A stretch of DNA of 34,656 nt from JACRAR01 sp041674465 (GCA_041674465.1 JBAYVV010000027.1:1-34656); one strand, 5' to 3'; positions 7,809 through 16,442 are shown, counted from the first letter of the stretch. The notes: generated from the sequence alone by a model not told the origin. Program-made: numbers and translations.

Positions 7809-8696
7809 TCACGCATCCTTGTTCTTGTTGCTGGCATCGCCCAGCAGCCCGCCCGCATCGCGTTGATCCAACTCCAGCTTCGGCGTCGTGGTCTTGATCC
7901 GCTTTTCCACTTCCTTGATGTGCTCTGCCGGCGGGATGTGTTCGGGCAGGTCGCCGCCGATGCGCTTGATCGCATCGCGAACTTCCTTGCCGACTTGTTC
8001 GTGGGTACGGATGGCCTGTTGCTGGTCGCGGATGCTTTCACGTGCGAGCTTGTCACGGGTCTGGGTCATTCGGAACTGGTTGGCGGCGAGTTCGGTGGCA
8101 TTCATGCGGTCCATCAGGTTCTCCTTCTCGGGGATGGACTTCCGGGCCTTGATGGCGTCCCGTCCGAGGCCGCCGTATAGCCCTTTGTAGCCGGCATCGT
8201 GAAATACACCGAACATCCTGTTCTGTACGCCAGCATCCTGTGCGGCACCTGATAGCGCCTTGAACTCTTCGCCGGTCTGCTTGCGTAGTTCCAACCTTTC
8301 CATGTCGGCAGCCAATTGGTCGGATAGTTCCTGGCGGCGGGTTTGGATAGCGAAGTATTTCTGTGCCTGGGCGATCTCCGGCTTGCGCGGATCGCCGTTC
8401 TGGGCGATAAGGTAGCAGGCGAAGCGGGAAAGGTGATAATCCTGAACAATTTGCACTGCCCCCTTGCCACCGGGGATCGGTTTGCCGGCGCCGGCAAAGT
8501 GATGGTCGGGATTGTTTCCCGATTCGCCACAAGAGCTTATGGCGCGCTCGACGGCTTGCTCGAAGCGCCGCCACTGGCTGTAGCCGAGCAGTGGTTGAAG
8601 ATCACGGGCGCTCCAATATTCGGCGTTATGTTCGTTGGTTTGCTTGAGCGCTTCAAAGGTCTTGCCACCGATGGCAGGAAATTGTTTGTCGATCAT
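7809..8696 (-). CDS. dinD: DinD-like DNA-damage-inducible protein
   Basis: A 295-residue homologue of DinD. The N-terminus (EYWSARDLQPLLGYSQWRRF) is the Bro-N-like segment found in this and the P63C proteins. The core NRMFGVFHDAGYKGLYGGL and the stretch ATELAANQFRMTQTRDKL are diagnostic of DinD. E. coli DinD is a LexA-regulated protein reported to antagonise RecA filaments. No complete LexA box is visible upstream here, only a CTGT half-site; instead a 22-base inverted repeat lies 30 bases before the start. The ribosome site GGGAG is about six bases upstream of the ATG. This is the first gene of the island operon, which makes it the likely regulatory or sensing entry point. DinD genes occur near Type I restriction loci in other genomes. 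Confidence 0.9.
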   Translation of the reverse strand: MIDKQFPAIGGKTFEALKQTNEHNAEYWSARDLQPLLGYSQWRRFEQAVERAISSCGESGNNPDHHFAGAGKPIPGGKGAVQIVQDYHLSRFACYLIAQNGDPRKPEIAQAQKYFAIQTRRQELSDQLAADMERLELRKQTGEEFKALSGAAQDAGVQNRMFGVFHDAGYKGLYGGLGRDAIKARKSIPEKENLMDRMNATELAANQFRMTQTRDKLARESIRDQQQAIRTHEQVGKEVRDAIKRIGGDLPEHIPPAEHIKEVEKRIKTTTPKLELDQRDAGGLLGDASNKNKDA

Positions 8697-8726
8697 CCCA
8701 CGCTCCCATAGTCCTTATTCGACAGT

Positions 8727-8748
8727 ATGACATTTCCGAAATGGTCAT
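8727..8748. promoter_or_regulatory. Inverted repeat upstream of the island operon, possible operator
   Basis: On the plus strand the arms ATGACATTTC (8727-8736) and GAAATGGTCAT (8738-8748) are complementary except for one extra base in the right arm, with a single central C. It lies 30 bases upstream of the dinD ATG and 80 bases beyond the kinase stop, where a promoter for the four-gene operon is expected. The rest of the 131-base gap 8697-8827 shows no gene or clear -35/-10 pair. Confidence 0.45.
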
Positions 8749-8827
8749 TATCACCCCATTGCATAGCCATCAGCATCGGATGGTTGCAGGCGTGCGGCCA
8801 GCAGGCAATACCATTGGGGACAACACC

Positions 8828-9778
8828 TCACAGCGGCCCGTTCGGCTTTTCCACATCCGGTTTTTCAAACCAGGCCGGATCGACCAGATCGAGCAACTGC
8901 CCGCCCAACACCTTTTGCAGGGCAAACACGCTCTGCGGACGGGTCGCGGCCGGCAGCCGCAGGCACCAGTCGATCAACTCCAGCAATTGCGGCGAATATT
9001 CCTTACCCCAACGCTGCAGGGCGGGTTCAAGACTATCCTGCTGCATGCGCAAATCGGCCGAGAGCGGCGTACCCTTGGCCAGGCAGGCGTACAACGATGC
9101 GCCCACGGCATAGATGTCGGTCCAGGGACCCTGCGCCTCGTCGGTGCACATTTGTTCCGGCGCGGCATAGCCGCGGGTATATACATCCTTCAGGGAAAAT
9201 TCGCTGGCGCCCAAGCCTTGCCGGGTGGCGCCGAAATCCAGCAACACGGGCTGGCTGTGGCTGCGCAAGTAAATATTGGCGGGCTTGATGTCCAGATGCA
9301 GCAGTTTGTGCATGTGGACTTCGCGCAGGCCGTTGAGCAGCCGCACGAAGATATTGCGAATGAAATTTTCGGCGAGCGGTCCCTGGTGCTTCTGGATATG
9401 TTCCTGCAAGGTGCGCCCGCGCTCATAGCGCATCACGAGGTAGGCGGTCTGGTTGGCGCGGAAGAAATTCAGCACCCGGACAACATTGGGATGGTCAAGC
9501 TGGGCAAGCAGCCGGCCCTCCTCGAAAAAACTCGCCAGACCTTGGTTGTAGGCATTCCGGTATTCCGCCTTGACCTCGGGAACCGGACTGGTCGCGCTGC
9601 GTTGCGCGAGGCCATAAGGCAAATACTCCTTGATGGCGACCGGCATCTCTTCGGCGTCATAGGCGAGATAGACCAGGGAAAATCCGCCCTGCGAGAGCTG
9701 CTTGTCGATGCGATAGCCGTTGAGATCGAAGCCCGGCGCCAACGGGTGAATGATTTGTTCGTTTGGTTGTTGCAGCAT
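8828..9778 (-). CDS. Serine/threonine protein kinase (Hanks type)
   Basis: A 316-residue soluble kinase with a complete catalytic core: glycine loop LSQGGFSLVYLA (28-39), ATP-anchoring lysine K50 in VAIKEYLP, catalytic loop HLDIKPANIYL (161-171, HLD in place of the usual HRD), DFG at 181-183, and GYAAPEQ. There is no transmembrane segment or PASTA repeat. In related betaproteobacteria, as I recall, this gene lies between yicC and a PP2C phosphatase that is followed by rph. Here the phosphatase is missing and the defence island begins directly downstream, so the kinase has lost its usual adjacent antagonist. It diverges from yicC across 46 bases. No Shine-Dalgarno sequence is evident before the ATG. 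Confidence 0.93.
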   Translation of the reverse strand: MLQQPNEQIIHPLAPGFDLNGYRIDKQLSQGGFSLVYLAYDAEEMPVAIKEYLPYGLAQRSATSPVPEVKAEYRNAYNQGLASFFEEGRLLAQLDHPNVVRVLNFFRANQTAYLVMRYERGRTLQEHIQKHQGPLAENFIRNIFVRLLNGLREVHMHKLLHLDIKPANIYLRSHSQPVLLDFGATRQGLGASEFSLKDVYTRGYAAPEQMCTDEAQGPWTDIYAVGASLYACLAKGTPLSADLRMQQDSLEPALQRWGKEYSPQLLELIDWCLRLPAATRPQSVFALQKVLGGQLLDLVDPAWFEKPDVEKPNGPL

Positions 9779-9824
9779 GGTGCGAAGGTTAAACTACCGA
9801 GACAACCATTATGGACTCAACTAC

Positions 9825-10697
9825 ATGATTTACAGCATGACTGGCTACGCTGCGTTACAGCACGATCTGGGACTGGCCATCCTGCATCTGGAACTCAAGA
9901 GCGTCAATTCGCGTTATCTCGATATCAGCTTCCGCGTCAGCGAAGAATTGCGTTTCCTGGAAATGCCCTTGCGCGACCTGATCGCTTCACGCATCGGGCG
10001 CGGCAAATTCGAATGCCGCGGCGGCTTGTTGCCGTCCTCCGCTTCTGCCAGCGTGCGCAACCAGTCTCCCAGCCCGGATTTGCTGGCTCAACTGGCCAAA
10101 TTGCAAAGCCAGGTGCGCAGCGTTCTACCTGAAGCACCGCCGCTCACAGTAGCCGATGTATTGCGCTGGCCCGGCATGCTCGGCGACCAGACCGTCCCGC
10201 AGGATCTTCTGCAATCCGAGTGCCTGGCCCTGGCCGCCAGGGCTCTGGATGAATTCGTTGCCACGCGGGAGCGCGAAGGCGCAAAGCTGGCGGCGATGAT
10301 CCTTGAACGCGCCGATCGCATGCGCGAACTGGTGAAGCAGGCGGAACCGCTGCTGCCGCGCGCACTGGCCGATTATCAGGAACGGCTTGCGCTCAAGCTG
10401 CGCGAAGCCGTAGCCAATCTCGACGAGGAACGCATCCGCCAGGAAATCGGCGTCTATGCCACGCGCATCGATGTGGCGGAAGAGTTGTCGCGCCTTGCCA
10501 CGCATCTGAGCGAGCTCGAGCGCGTGTTGAAGAAAGGCGGCGCCGTCGGCAAGCGGCTCGATTTCCTGATGCAGGAGCTCAACCGCGAAGCCAATACCTT
10601 GTCGTCAAAATCCGTCTCCGCGGACATCACCGCGATCGGTCTGGAAATGAAATTGCTGATCGAACAAATGCGGGAGCAAATCCAGAATTTGGAATAA
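9825..10697 (+). CDS. yicC: YicC family endoribonuclease
   Basis: A 290-residue member of the YicC family, stress-linked proteins for which E. coli YicC has been shown to be an endoribonuclease. The start MIYSMTGYA is the family signature, so I place it at 9825 and not at an earlier in-frame ATG (9750) that lies inside the divergent kinase gene. The N-terminal YicC domain (LELKSVNSRYLDISFR) is followed by the C-terminal DUF1732 domain (RIDVAEELSRLATHL, GKRLDFLMQELNREANTL, SKS). Its position beside the kinase and, ancestrally, rph is conserved in this class. Its stop converges on the beta-propeller gene with a 45-base gap and no obvious terminator. Confidence 0.95.
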   Translation: MIYSMTGYAALQHDLGLAILHLELKSVNSRYLDISFRVSEELRFLEMPLRDLIASRIGRGKFECRGGLLPSSASASVRNQSPSPDLLAQLAKLQSQVRSVLPEAPPLTVADVLRWPGMLGDQTVPQDLLQSECLALAARALDEFVATREREGAKLAAMILERADRMRELVKQAEPLLPRALADYQERLALKLREAVANLDEERIRQEIGVYATRIDVAEELSRLATHLSELERVLKKGGAVGKRLDFLMQELNREANTLSSKSVSADITAIGLEMKLLIEQMREQIQNLE

Positions 10698-10742
10698 CCC
10701 GCCAACTTGTTTGCTCCCGAGCATGTGCCTGCCTCTACAAAG

Positions 10743-12803
10743 TCACCAGCCAGCAGACTGCCAGATGCCGTTGAAATAGTAATGTACCTGGTCGTTCCAG
10801 AGCAGTGCGCGGTCGCTGCCTATGTCGCGCTGCTCCGGTGAATTCGCTGGCAATGCCGGGCGCCTGGTCAGACTCTGCGCTGCCACGTCAATTTCAAACC
10901 GCTGCAATTCGGTTTTCGTGAACTGGTAATAATCGCTGGCAAGTCCGCTCGGCATATCTGGCGGTGTATCGTGCAGACTGACCGGCAGGCCGACGCGCAC
11001 CCGGTTGCCAGAAGTCTGCAGCGCGATGCCATGATGATCACGTAACACGGTGGCATCGGTACCACGCCGGCCGATGATGCTGCGGGCGACCTCACGGGGA
11101 TGCGCCTGATCGCTGACATCGATCAGCGAGACTTGCACGCCTTGATACCAGGCGAAGCGGCCATCTCCAGCCGTACCATCCGACAACGCATCTTTGCCGA
11201 CGCCCAGCAGCAAATTGTCAGTGAGCGGGAACAGGTAATCCGAGTAGCCGTTGACTTGCAGTTCGCCGCTCACTTTGGGATCGGACGGGTTGCTCATGTC
11301 CAGCACGTACAACGGATCCGTCAGCCGGTAGGTGACCAGATAAGCACGTGTTCCGATAAAGCGCGAGGCATACAACTGTTCCCCGGATTTTCCCAGTGGC
11401 TGCGGACGATTGGCGTTGGGCAGTTCTCCCACGATGGCCAGTGTGCCCGAGTCTTCCTGCAGGATGCTCAGGTGCCCTGGCGATTCGATAGTCTTGCTTG
11501 TTGCCGCCGTTGGCGTACTCGCAGGCATGGCCAGCCAGCCGCTCCAGGTCTCCTGTGTTTGAGTGATCACCCGCAGCATGCCGTTGTGCTCACCCATGCG
11601 GAAAGACTTGCGGTTCTGGTCGAAACCCAGATGTCCCACGACGCTGCCCGAACCACGATAGACAATGTCCATGCCGTTGAGCGCAAATTTATGAATGTCG
11701 GTGGCGGTCTGGGCGGCATACACAGGGAATGCGCCGTTGTAAGTGTAGGTGTTGCGCGTCGTCGCCAGATACAGGCTCTGGTCCGACATGTAGAACGCCT
11801 CGGTCCCGCCAGTAAAACAACGCGCCGTGTGCCGATGGGTATCCGCGGCGAGGTCGATGGCCACAACGGTGATGATGTCGGCGCTCTTGATCGAGTTGTT
11901 CTCCTGGGTGTAACAGGCAGAGGCTTCGACCAGGGCTTGCGCCTTGCCGCCGTCAAGCGATAGCGTCGGCAATAACTGGGAGGCATTGAGCGAATCGAGC
12001 AGGTTTTGGTTGGCTGTGGTTTTTTCGGCAGACCACCAGGGATCCAGTCCCGGCACTTGCGGATAACTGCGCATCACCAGATAGAGCGTCGAATCGAGCC
12101 GCCGCGATCCGATCAGTTGTGCGTTGATACGCAAAGTACGGCGCGTCTGCATCTGAGCTGGTTTGGCGCTGTCGACCAGCATGACCTCCGTCACGCCGTG
12201 CCCCCAGGACTGCGGTGCGAACCAGAGTGGATAAACGCCCATGCCGCCGTTGCCTTCGGCCAGGATGACCAGCTGCTGGCGTTTGCTGTCCAGGTAGATG
12301 CCGGTGCCGCGGACATCGCCGGAGAAAGCCAGTTTCAGACTGTCTCCCGGTATCAGGGACGCCGCAGCAGCATCGAAGCGCTGACGGCGCAACAGATTTC
12401 GTGAGGAATCCTTCGCATCAAGCTGATCCAGGCTGAATACCTGGGCGCCATCCGTCTTGACCAGATCGGCTTCATCCACGCCGGCCTCTTGCAGGGTTGT
12501 GGTGGAAAATGCGGCCGATGACGTTGCAACGGCAGGTGGAGCAACGGATGAGACAGCGGTCATGGCATCGAGCGCCCAAGGACTGCCCAGATAACTTTTC
12601 CCTGCTGGTCCCAGTGCTTCCCGGAAGTAAGCGGTCAGACCCGCTTCATTGGTCGCCTGCAGCGCCATCGGCGACCGCTTTGGTTCGGTTGTCGTACCGC
12701 CCCCGCCACAGCCTGGCAGGACTGTCACTGCCAACAGGCAAGCTGGGGTTAAACACTGCAGCCACATCAGCAGGCTTGTGCGATCAGTCTTCCGTTTCAT
12801 CAT
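10743..12803 (-). CDS. Lipoprotein with C-terminal beta-propeller domain (Beta_propel family)
   Basis: A 686-residue exported protein. Residues 1-32 are a lipoprotein signal ending in LPGC (cysteine 32), followed by a glycine- and threonine-rich linker. AGVDEADLVKTDG is the hallmark of the secreted beta-propeller family distantly related to WD40. Repeating blades follow, such as LYVLDMSNPSDPKVSGEL and VSLIDVSDQAHPREVAR. The function of the family is unknown; a scaffold or ligand-binding role at the cell envelope is likely. The start overlaps the senB stop as ATGA (12800-12803), so the gene is translationally coupled to a cytosolic glycosyltransferase, an unusual pairing. The protein is slightly longer than many relatives and shows no frameshift. 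Confidence 0.88.
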   Translation of the reverse strand: MMKRKTDRTSLLMWLQCLTPACLLAVTVLPGCGGGGTTTEPKRSPMALQATNEAGLTAYFREALGPAGKSYLGSPWALDAMTAVSSVAPPAVATSSAAFSTTTLQEAGVDEADLVKTDGAQVFSLDQLDAKDSSRNLLRRQRFDAAAASLIPGDSLKLAFSGDVRGTGIYLDSKRQQLVILAEGNGGMGVYPLWFAPQSWGHGVTEVMLVDSAKPAQMQTRRTLRINAQLIGSRRLDSTLYLVMRSYPQVPGLDPWWSAEKTTANQNLLDSLNASQLLPTLSLDGGKAQALVEASACYTQENNSIKSADIITVVAIDLAADTHRHTARCFTGGTEAFYMSDQSLYLATTRNTYTYNGAFPVYAAQTATDIHKFALNGMDIVYRGSGSVVGHLGFDQNRKSFRMGEHNGMLRVITQTQETWSGWLAMPASTPTAATSKTIESPGHLSILQEDSGTLAIVGELPNANRPQPLGKSGEQLYASRFIGTRAYLVTYRLTDPLYVLDMSNPSDPKVSGELQVNGYSDYLFPLTDNLLLGVGKDALSDGTAGDGRFAWYQGVQVSLIDVSDQAHPREVARSIIGRRGTDATVLRDHHGIALQTSGNRVRVGLPVSLHDTPPDMPSGLASDYYQFTKTELQRFEIDVAAQSLTRRPALPANSPEQRDIGSDRALLWNDQVHYYFNGIWQSAGW

Positions 12804-13801
12804 TTCACTTCATCTCTCTTAGTCAGCAGATCGGCGACAAGTTGCCTGACTGCCTGTTGTTCCGCCAATGGAGCGAACAAGCTTGCTCTTGCCGTGATCT
12901 GGGCCTTGATTTGTTGCAGCAACGCTGCCGGATCGGCTTGCGCCTTGCTGCACTGGCGCAGCAGATGGGTAAGCCTTCCGGCATCACCCCAAGGAAAGTA
13001 GCCCGCGTAGTTCTCGCCAAGGAGGCCGATGTTGCCGTCGATAGCTGATGCCAGTACAGGTGTGCCGCATGCGACCGCTTCAAGAATGGCATGCGAACCC
13101 CCTTCGATTTGACTGCAATGAACCAGGACATGTGCGCGCTGGATACGGCGCCTGGTTTCCTCGTGCGGTCTGTTGCCCAGCCATCGATAGTGCGGACATG
13201 CCGCCATGGTAGCTTCCGCCTCGCTTGCAAGCACCCTGTCCAGCGGGCCGCCGACATGATCGATCAGAATGCCTTCGTCGGGTTCGATCATGCGTGCAAC
13301 CGCAAAGAGCGTGGCGGGAGATTTTTCCGCACGCAGGTGACCGACCATCAAGGCTCTGAAGTGTCGCGAAGTCTTGGGCAGCATCGCCCGCTTCGCTGCC
13401 GATTGAAAAATCACCCGGGTCTTGGCGCGGTGCGCCGGAAGCAAGGCAAGCGGCCCACGCTCCTGCAAAGTCACCAGCAGATCGGCAAGTTCGAGCGAAT
13501 GTTGCGCCGAGGTATCGGTATGGATGTCGCGGTAGAGGTCGGTTCCCGTCAGAACCACCACCAGCGATGGACCGGTTTGGTGCTCGCACCAGGCTGCGAT
13601 CGAGGTTGCAGAGCGTCGCGCATGCAGGGCGATCATCAGGCTATCCGCCGCAGCGTCCTCATCTGGCCACTCCTTTACCAGCCGGGTCCGATAGAGTGGT
13701 TCAAGAAACCGCCGCCAGCGTTGCGCCGTGCGCCAATTGCCATTGTTGGCATCAGCCAACGCCGGAGTGACAATGACCACTTGAACCTTGCGTGGCTGCA
13801 C
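12800..13801 (-). CDS. senB: Selenosugar synthase SenB (TIGR04348 glycosyltransferase)
   Basis: A 333-residue GT-B glycosyltransferase. The N-terminal NNGNWRTAQRWRRFL, then ALHARRSATSIAAW and VVLTGTDLYRDI, are the signatures of the TIGR04348 family. That family was later shown to be SenB, which joins selenophosphate to a UDP-N-acetyl hexosamine to make the selenosugar used for selenoneine. The C-terminal EGGSHAILE (an E-x7-E motif) and VACGTPVLAS are the nucleotide-sugar binding half. The start is GTG at 13801 with GGAGG four bases upstream. SenA (an EgtB-like sulfoxide synthase homologue) and SenC (a SelD homologue) are normally adjacent, but neither lies in this window. The gene is therefore isolated, and its selenium role rests on similarity only. 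Confidence 0.85.
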   Translation of the reverse strand: MQPRKVQVVIVTPALADANNGNWRTAQRWRRFLEPLYRTRLVKEWPDEDAAADSLMIALHARRSATSIAAWCEHQTGPSLVVVLTGTDLYRDIHTDTSAQHSLELADLLVTLQERGPLALLPAHRAKTRVIFQSAAKRAMLPKTSRHFRALMVGHLRAEKSPATLFAVARMIEPDEGILIDHVGGPLDRVLASEAEATMAACPHYRWLGNRPHEETRRRIQRAHVLVHCSQIEGGSHAILEAVACGTPVLASAIDGNIGLLGENYAGYFPWGDAGRLTHLLRQCSKAQADPAALLQQIKAQITARASLFAPLAEQQAVRQLVADLLTKRDEVK

Positions 13802-13854
13802 TGCTCCTCCGGATAAGCAAGAAGTCAGGAAACCGCTTCAGGCCGAATCAGCGC

Positions 13855-14244
13855 CTATGTGTTTGCCAGTGCCCGTTCGATCCTCGTATCCGCCTCTCGT
13901 GCCAACTCAACCAGCTTCTGATCGCCCAGGGCACGCATCATGCCGGTTGGAGCAGCGAATTCCAAGGAAATTTTTCCCGGCGATATTTCGCGGATCACTG
14001 CGTTGCACGGCAACAAGCTGGCCACGTCAGTGTTGGTGGTGTATGCCTCGTACGCCAGGTTCGGGTTGCAAGCTCCGAGTATCACTGTGGGAACAATGTC
14101 CTTGCCCGTTTTTTCCTTGATCTTGCTGTGCATGTCGATGCGTGTAAGTATCCCGAATCCCTCTGCCGCCAAAGCCTTGGTCGCACGCTCTACCGCATGA
14201 TCGACGGTATCCAGAATCTCGCGCTTGAAGTTTATGTTGTTCAT
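13855..14244 (-). CDS. DUF302 domain protein
   Basis: A 129-residue protein of family DUF302, small cytosolic or periplasmic alpha/beta proteins of unknown function. Diagnostic stretches are GFGILTRIDMHSKIKEKTGKD, VILGACNPNLAYEA and LLPCNAVIRE. The two cysteines in GACNP and LPCN are conserved in the family. I start it at the ATG at 14244, where GGGAG lies four bases upstream; a longer frame from 14280 lacks a ribosome site. No signal peptide is present. It lies 53 bases upstream of senB on the same strand and may share its transcript. Confidence 0.9.
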   Translation of the reverse strand: MNNINFKREILDTVDHAVERATKALAAEGFGILTRIDMHSKIKEKTGKDIVPTVILGACNPNLAYEAYTTNTDVASLLPCNAVIREISPGKISLEFAAPTGMMRALGDQKLVELAREADTRIERALANT

Positions 14245-14374
14245 GATGCTCCCCAGACAAAGAAAACGGCATGTTGCCAAACGGCGATATTAGCCGATTC
14301 CTGTTGCACGCTGCGGAGAAGCCGCAAACCCTGCAACTGCCAGGCACGGACCTGCAGCACCCGCTGCGGCCGGG

Positions 14375-14845
14375 TCAGATCCCGAGTTCAGCGTAGTGCC
14401 TGGTTATGTGGCGCATTGGCAGGGAATATTGAAGCATTTCCTGAAGCACCTGCAGACCATCGTCCTTGTAGTTGATGAACTGGAATCCCAGGCGAAAACA
14501 GGAACTCGCTCCCGAATACACCGAATACACCTGGCGCGCATTGATTTCGATGATTTTTTGCCGTTGCCCGAACAGCAGCGGGGGCGGTGCCAGCAGGAGA
14601 ATCACCGGAGCAGTCGTAAAGCTGTCGGAATGGGTGTGCATCGCCGTTCCGGTCAAGGACAAGTCGATGGTCTTTCCCTGCAACGGGTGTCGTTGTTCCT
14701 GCTGGTCGAAAATCAGCGCGATTTTCCATCTCACGTGATACCGCTCGGCACCGCGGGGAACGATGCCGGACTTCCTGTTCTGGCTTTGGGAACAGGCGCC
14801 GGCAACCGATTGTAGTGAAGGCAAGCCACTCAGTACAGTACTCAT
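14375..14845 (-). CDS. PilZ domain protein, predicted cyclic-di-GMP binder
   Basis: A 156-residue protein. After about 30 low-complexity residues it has RYHVR (an RxxxR motif) and, further on, DLSLTG (matching D/NxSxxG), the two cyclic-di-GMP binding motifs of PilZ domains. The beta-rich stretch between them fits the PilZ barrel. GGGAG precedes the ATG at 14845 by six bases. It stands between the DUF302 gene and the divergent FadL-type gene. The 230-base gap 14846-15075 holds no gene; it must contain the divergent promoters, but I see no convincing -35/-10 pair with proper spacing. What the protein controls cannot be told from its neighbours. Confidence 0.75.
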   Translation of the reverse strand: MSTVLSGLPSLQSVAGACSQSQNRKSGIVPRGAERYHVRWKIALIFDQQEQRHPLQGKTIDLSLTGTAMHTHSDSFTTAPVILLLAPPPLLFGQRQKIIEINARQVYSVYSGASSCFRLGFQFINYKDDGLQVLQEMLQYSLPMRHITRHYAELGI

Positions 14846-15075
14846 GATGATCTCCCGACAATCCTGACATCGTTATATCAAACACCTGTCGTGTCAGCTG
14901 TGAGCCGGTTCACAGTAGCTCAGGATTTCACCAACCATTGCGGAGCATCAAGTTTGCTGTCAGCAGGATGAACAGACAACGCCATTTGACTGATAGACTG
15001 CCTCACAAACACTTATAAATTTCATCGTGTGCCCTGTACATCCGTTGCCGCGCACAGCACATAAAGAGGGGCACC

Positions 15076-16440
15076 ATGAGACTGGAAGACTTCGTATCCG
15101 TGTTGCTTGCGGTCTGCTGTGCGACGCCGGCGATGGCAACCGATGGCTACTTCTCCCACGGTTACGGCATGACGGCCAAGGGCATGGCAGGCATCTCTAC
15201 TGCCATGGCCAAGGATACCTTCGGTGGCGCCAACAATCCCGCCAGCATGGTCTGGGTGGGAGACAGGCTGGATGCGGGCATGGACGTCTTTCTTCCCCAC
15301 CGCAGCGCAGAGCGCAGCGGCAGTCTCGCCGGGATCGACGCTTCCGTACCGAGCCGCAGCAACTTCTTCCTGATCCCTGAATTCGGCTACAACAGGATGC
15401 TGGGCCAGAACCGAGATATGGCGGTCGGTGTCACTGTGTATGCCAATGGCGGCATGAATACCAATTATCCGGGCGGCCAGATTGCCGGCGGGCCGGGCAC
15501 GGTCTGCAACAGCTTCAATCCGGGAACCGCCACGACGCGCTACAACCTGCTCTGCGGCACCGGCGAGTTGGGACAAAACACCCTCCAGCTGGTGGTCGCG
15601 CCGACCTTCTCCTTCAAGGTCAGCCCGGACTCTTCCCTGGGTGCCGCCCTGCTGATCGGCTATCAAAAGTTTGGCGGCCGCGGGCTGCATGGTTTCGCGG
15701 GCTTCACGGCGAATCCGGCCAACCCGGCCATCACCAACTTGGGCTATGACTCTTCACACGGGTACGGTCTGCGCCTGGGCTGGATGAGTAATGTGACGGA
15801 CAGGGTGACACTGGGTGCCGCCTATGCCACCAAGATGCGCATGAGCAAATTCGACATGTACAAGGACCTTTTCCCCGGCTGGGGTAATTTCGATATTCCC
15901 TCGAACATGAGCCTGGGCATCGCGTACAAGTTGTCTCCTTCCTGGACCATCGCATCCGAGTACCGGCGCATCAATCTGACCGGGGTGAGTTCGGCCGGCA
16001 ATCCGAGCACCAATATCGGCGATGCCGTGGCCGCCACTGGCTATACCATGGGCTCGCTTGGCTGCGACACCTGCCGTGGCTTCGGCTGGCGCGACGTGAA
16101 TGCCTACAAGCTCGGCGTGGAACACCAGTACAATGCAAATCTGGCGCTGCGCGCGGGCTACGACCACAGCAACCGGCCGCTGCGGCCGCGCGACATCACC
16201 TTCAACATCATCGCGCCCGGCGTGATCGAGGATCACCTGACCGCGGGTTTTACTTACAAGCTCAGCAAAAACTCCGAACTCACCATGGCCTACATGCATG
16301 CCTTCAAGCGCTCGCTGACTGCGCCCAGTTTGCTCAACAACTGGGTCACTACAACGGGCGGTGTCGGCATCGCCGGCAATGAAACCCTCAAGCTGTACGA
16401 AGACTCGATCGGGATCGCATATGGCCTGAAGTTCCAATAG
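15076..16440 (+). CDS. OmpP1/FadL/TodX family outer-membrane channel
   Basis: A 454-residue outer-membrane beta-barrel for passive uptake of hydrophobic substrates such as long-chain fatty acids or hydrocarbons. Residues 1-21 are a signal peptide ending AMA. The mature protein begins TDGYFSHGYGMTAKGMAGIST, the N-terminal hatch segment of the family, with NPASMVWVG shortly after. It ends in GLKFQ, with a C-terminal aromatic residue as expected for barrel insertion. A strong site, AGAGGGG, precedes the ATG. It is a single gene that converges on the MFS gene with two bases between their stop codons. The substrate cannot be read from the sequence. Confidence 0.92.
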   Translation: MRLEDFVSVLLAVCCATPAMATDGYFSHGYGMTAKGMAGISTAMAKDTFGGANNPASMVWVGDRLDAGMDVFLPHRSAERSGSLAGIDASVPSRSNFFLIPEFGYNRMLGQNRDMAVGVTVYANGGMNTNYPGGQIAGGPGTVCNSFNPGTATTRYNLLCGTGELGQNTLQLVVAPTFSFKVSPDSSLGAALLIGYQKFGGRGLHGFAGFTANPANPAITNLGYDSSHGYGLRLGWMSNVTDRVTLGAAYATKMRMSKFDMYKDLFPGWGNFDIPSNMSLGIAYKLSPSWTIASEYRRINLTGVSSAGNPSTNIGDAVAATGYTMGSLGCDTCRGFGWRDVNAYKLGVEHQYNANLALRAGYDHSNRPLRPRDITFNIIAPGVIEDHLTAGFTYKLSKNSELTMAYMHAFKRSLTAPSLLNNWVTTTGGVGIAGNETLKLYEDSIGIAYGLKFQ

Positions 16441-16442
16441 GT

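Noticed and set aside
8715..8735. Possible LexA box before dinD
   Set aside because: Only a CTGT half-site is present; the second half does not match ACAG at the required spacing.
8697..8827. In-frame readable codons after the kinase stop, running to the dinD start
   Set aside because: About 43 codons without a stop read as a plausible peptide, but there is no start with a ribosome site and no known motif. I treat the stretch as the promoter region.
8741..10132. A 463-codon plus-strand frame opposite the Ser/Thr kinase
   Set aside because: It covers the kinase in antisense and the start of yicC in another frame; the translation has no family features.
14979..15024. TTGACT and TATAAA upstream of the FadL-type gene as a sigma-70 promoter
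   Set aside because: The spacing of about 22 bases is too long for a standard promoter, so I did not annotate it.
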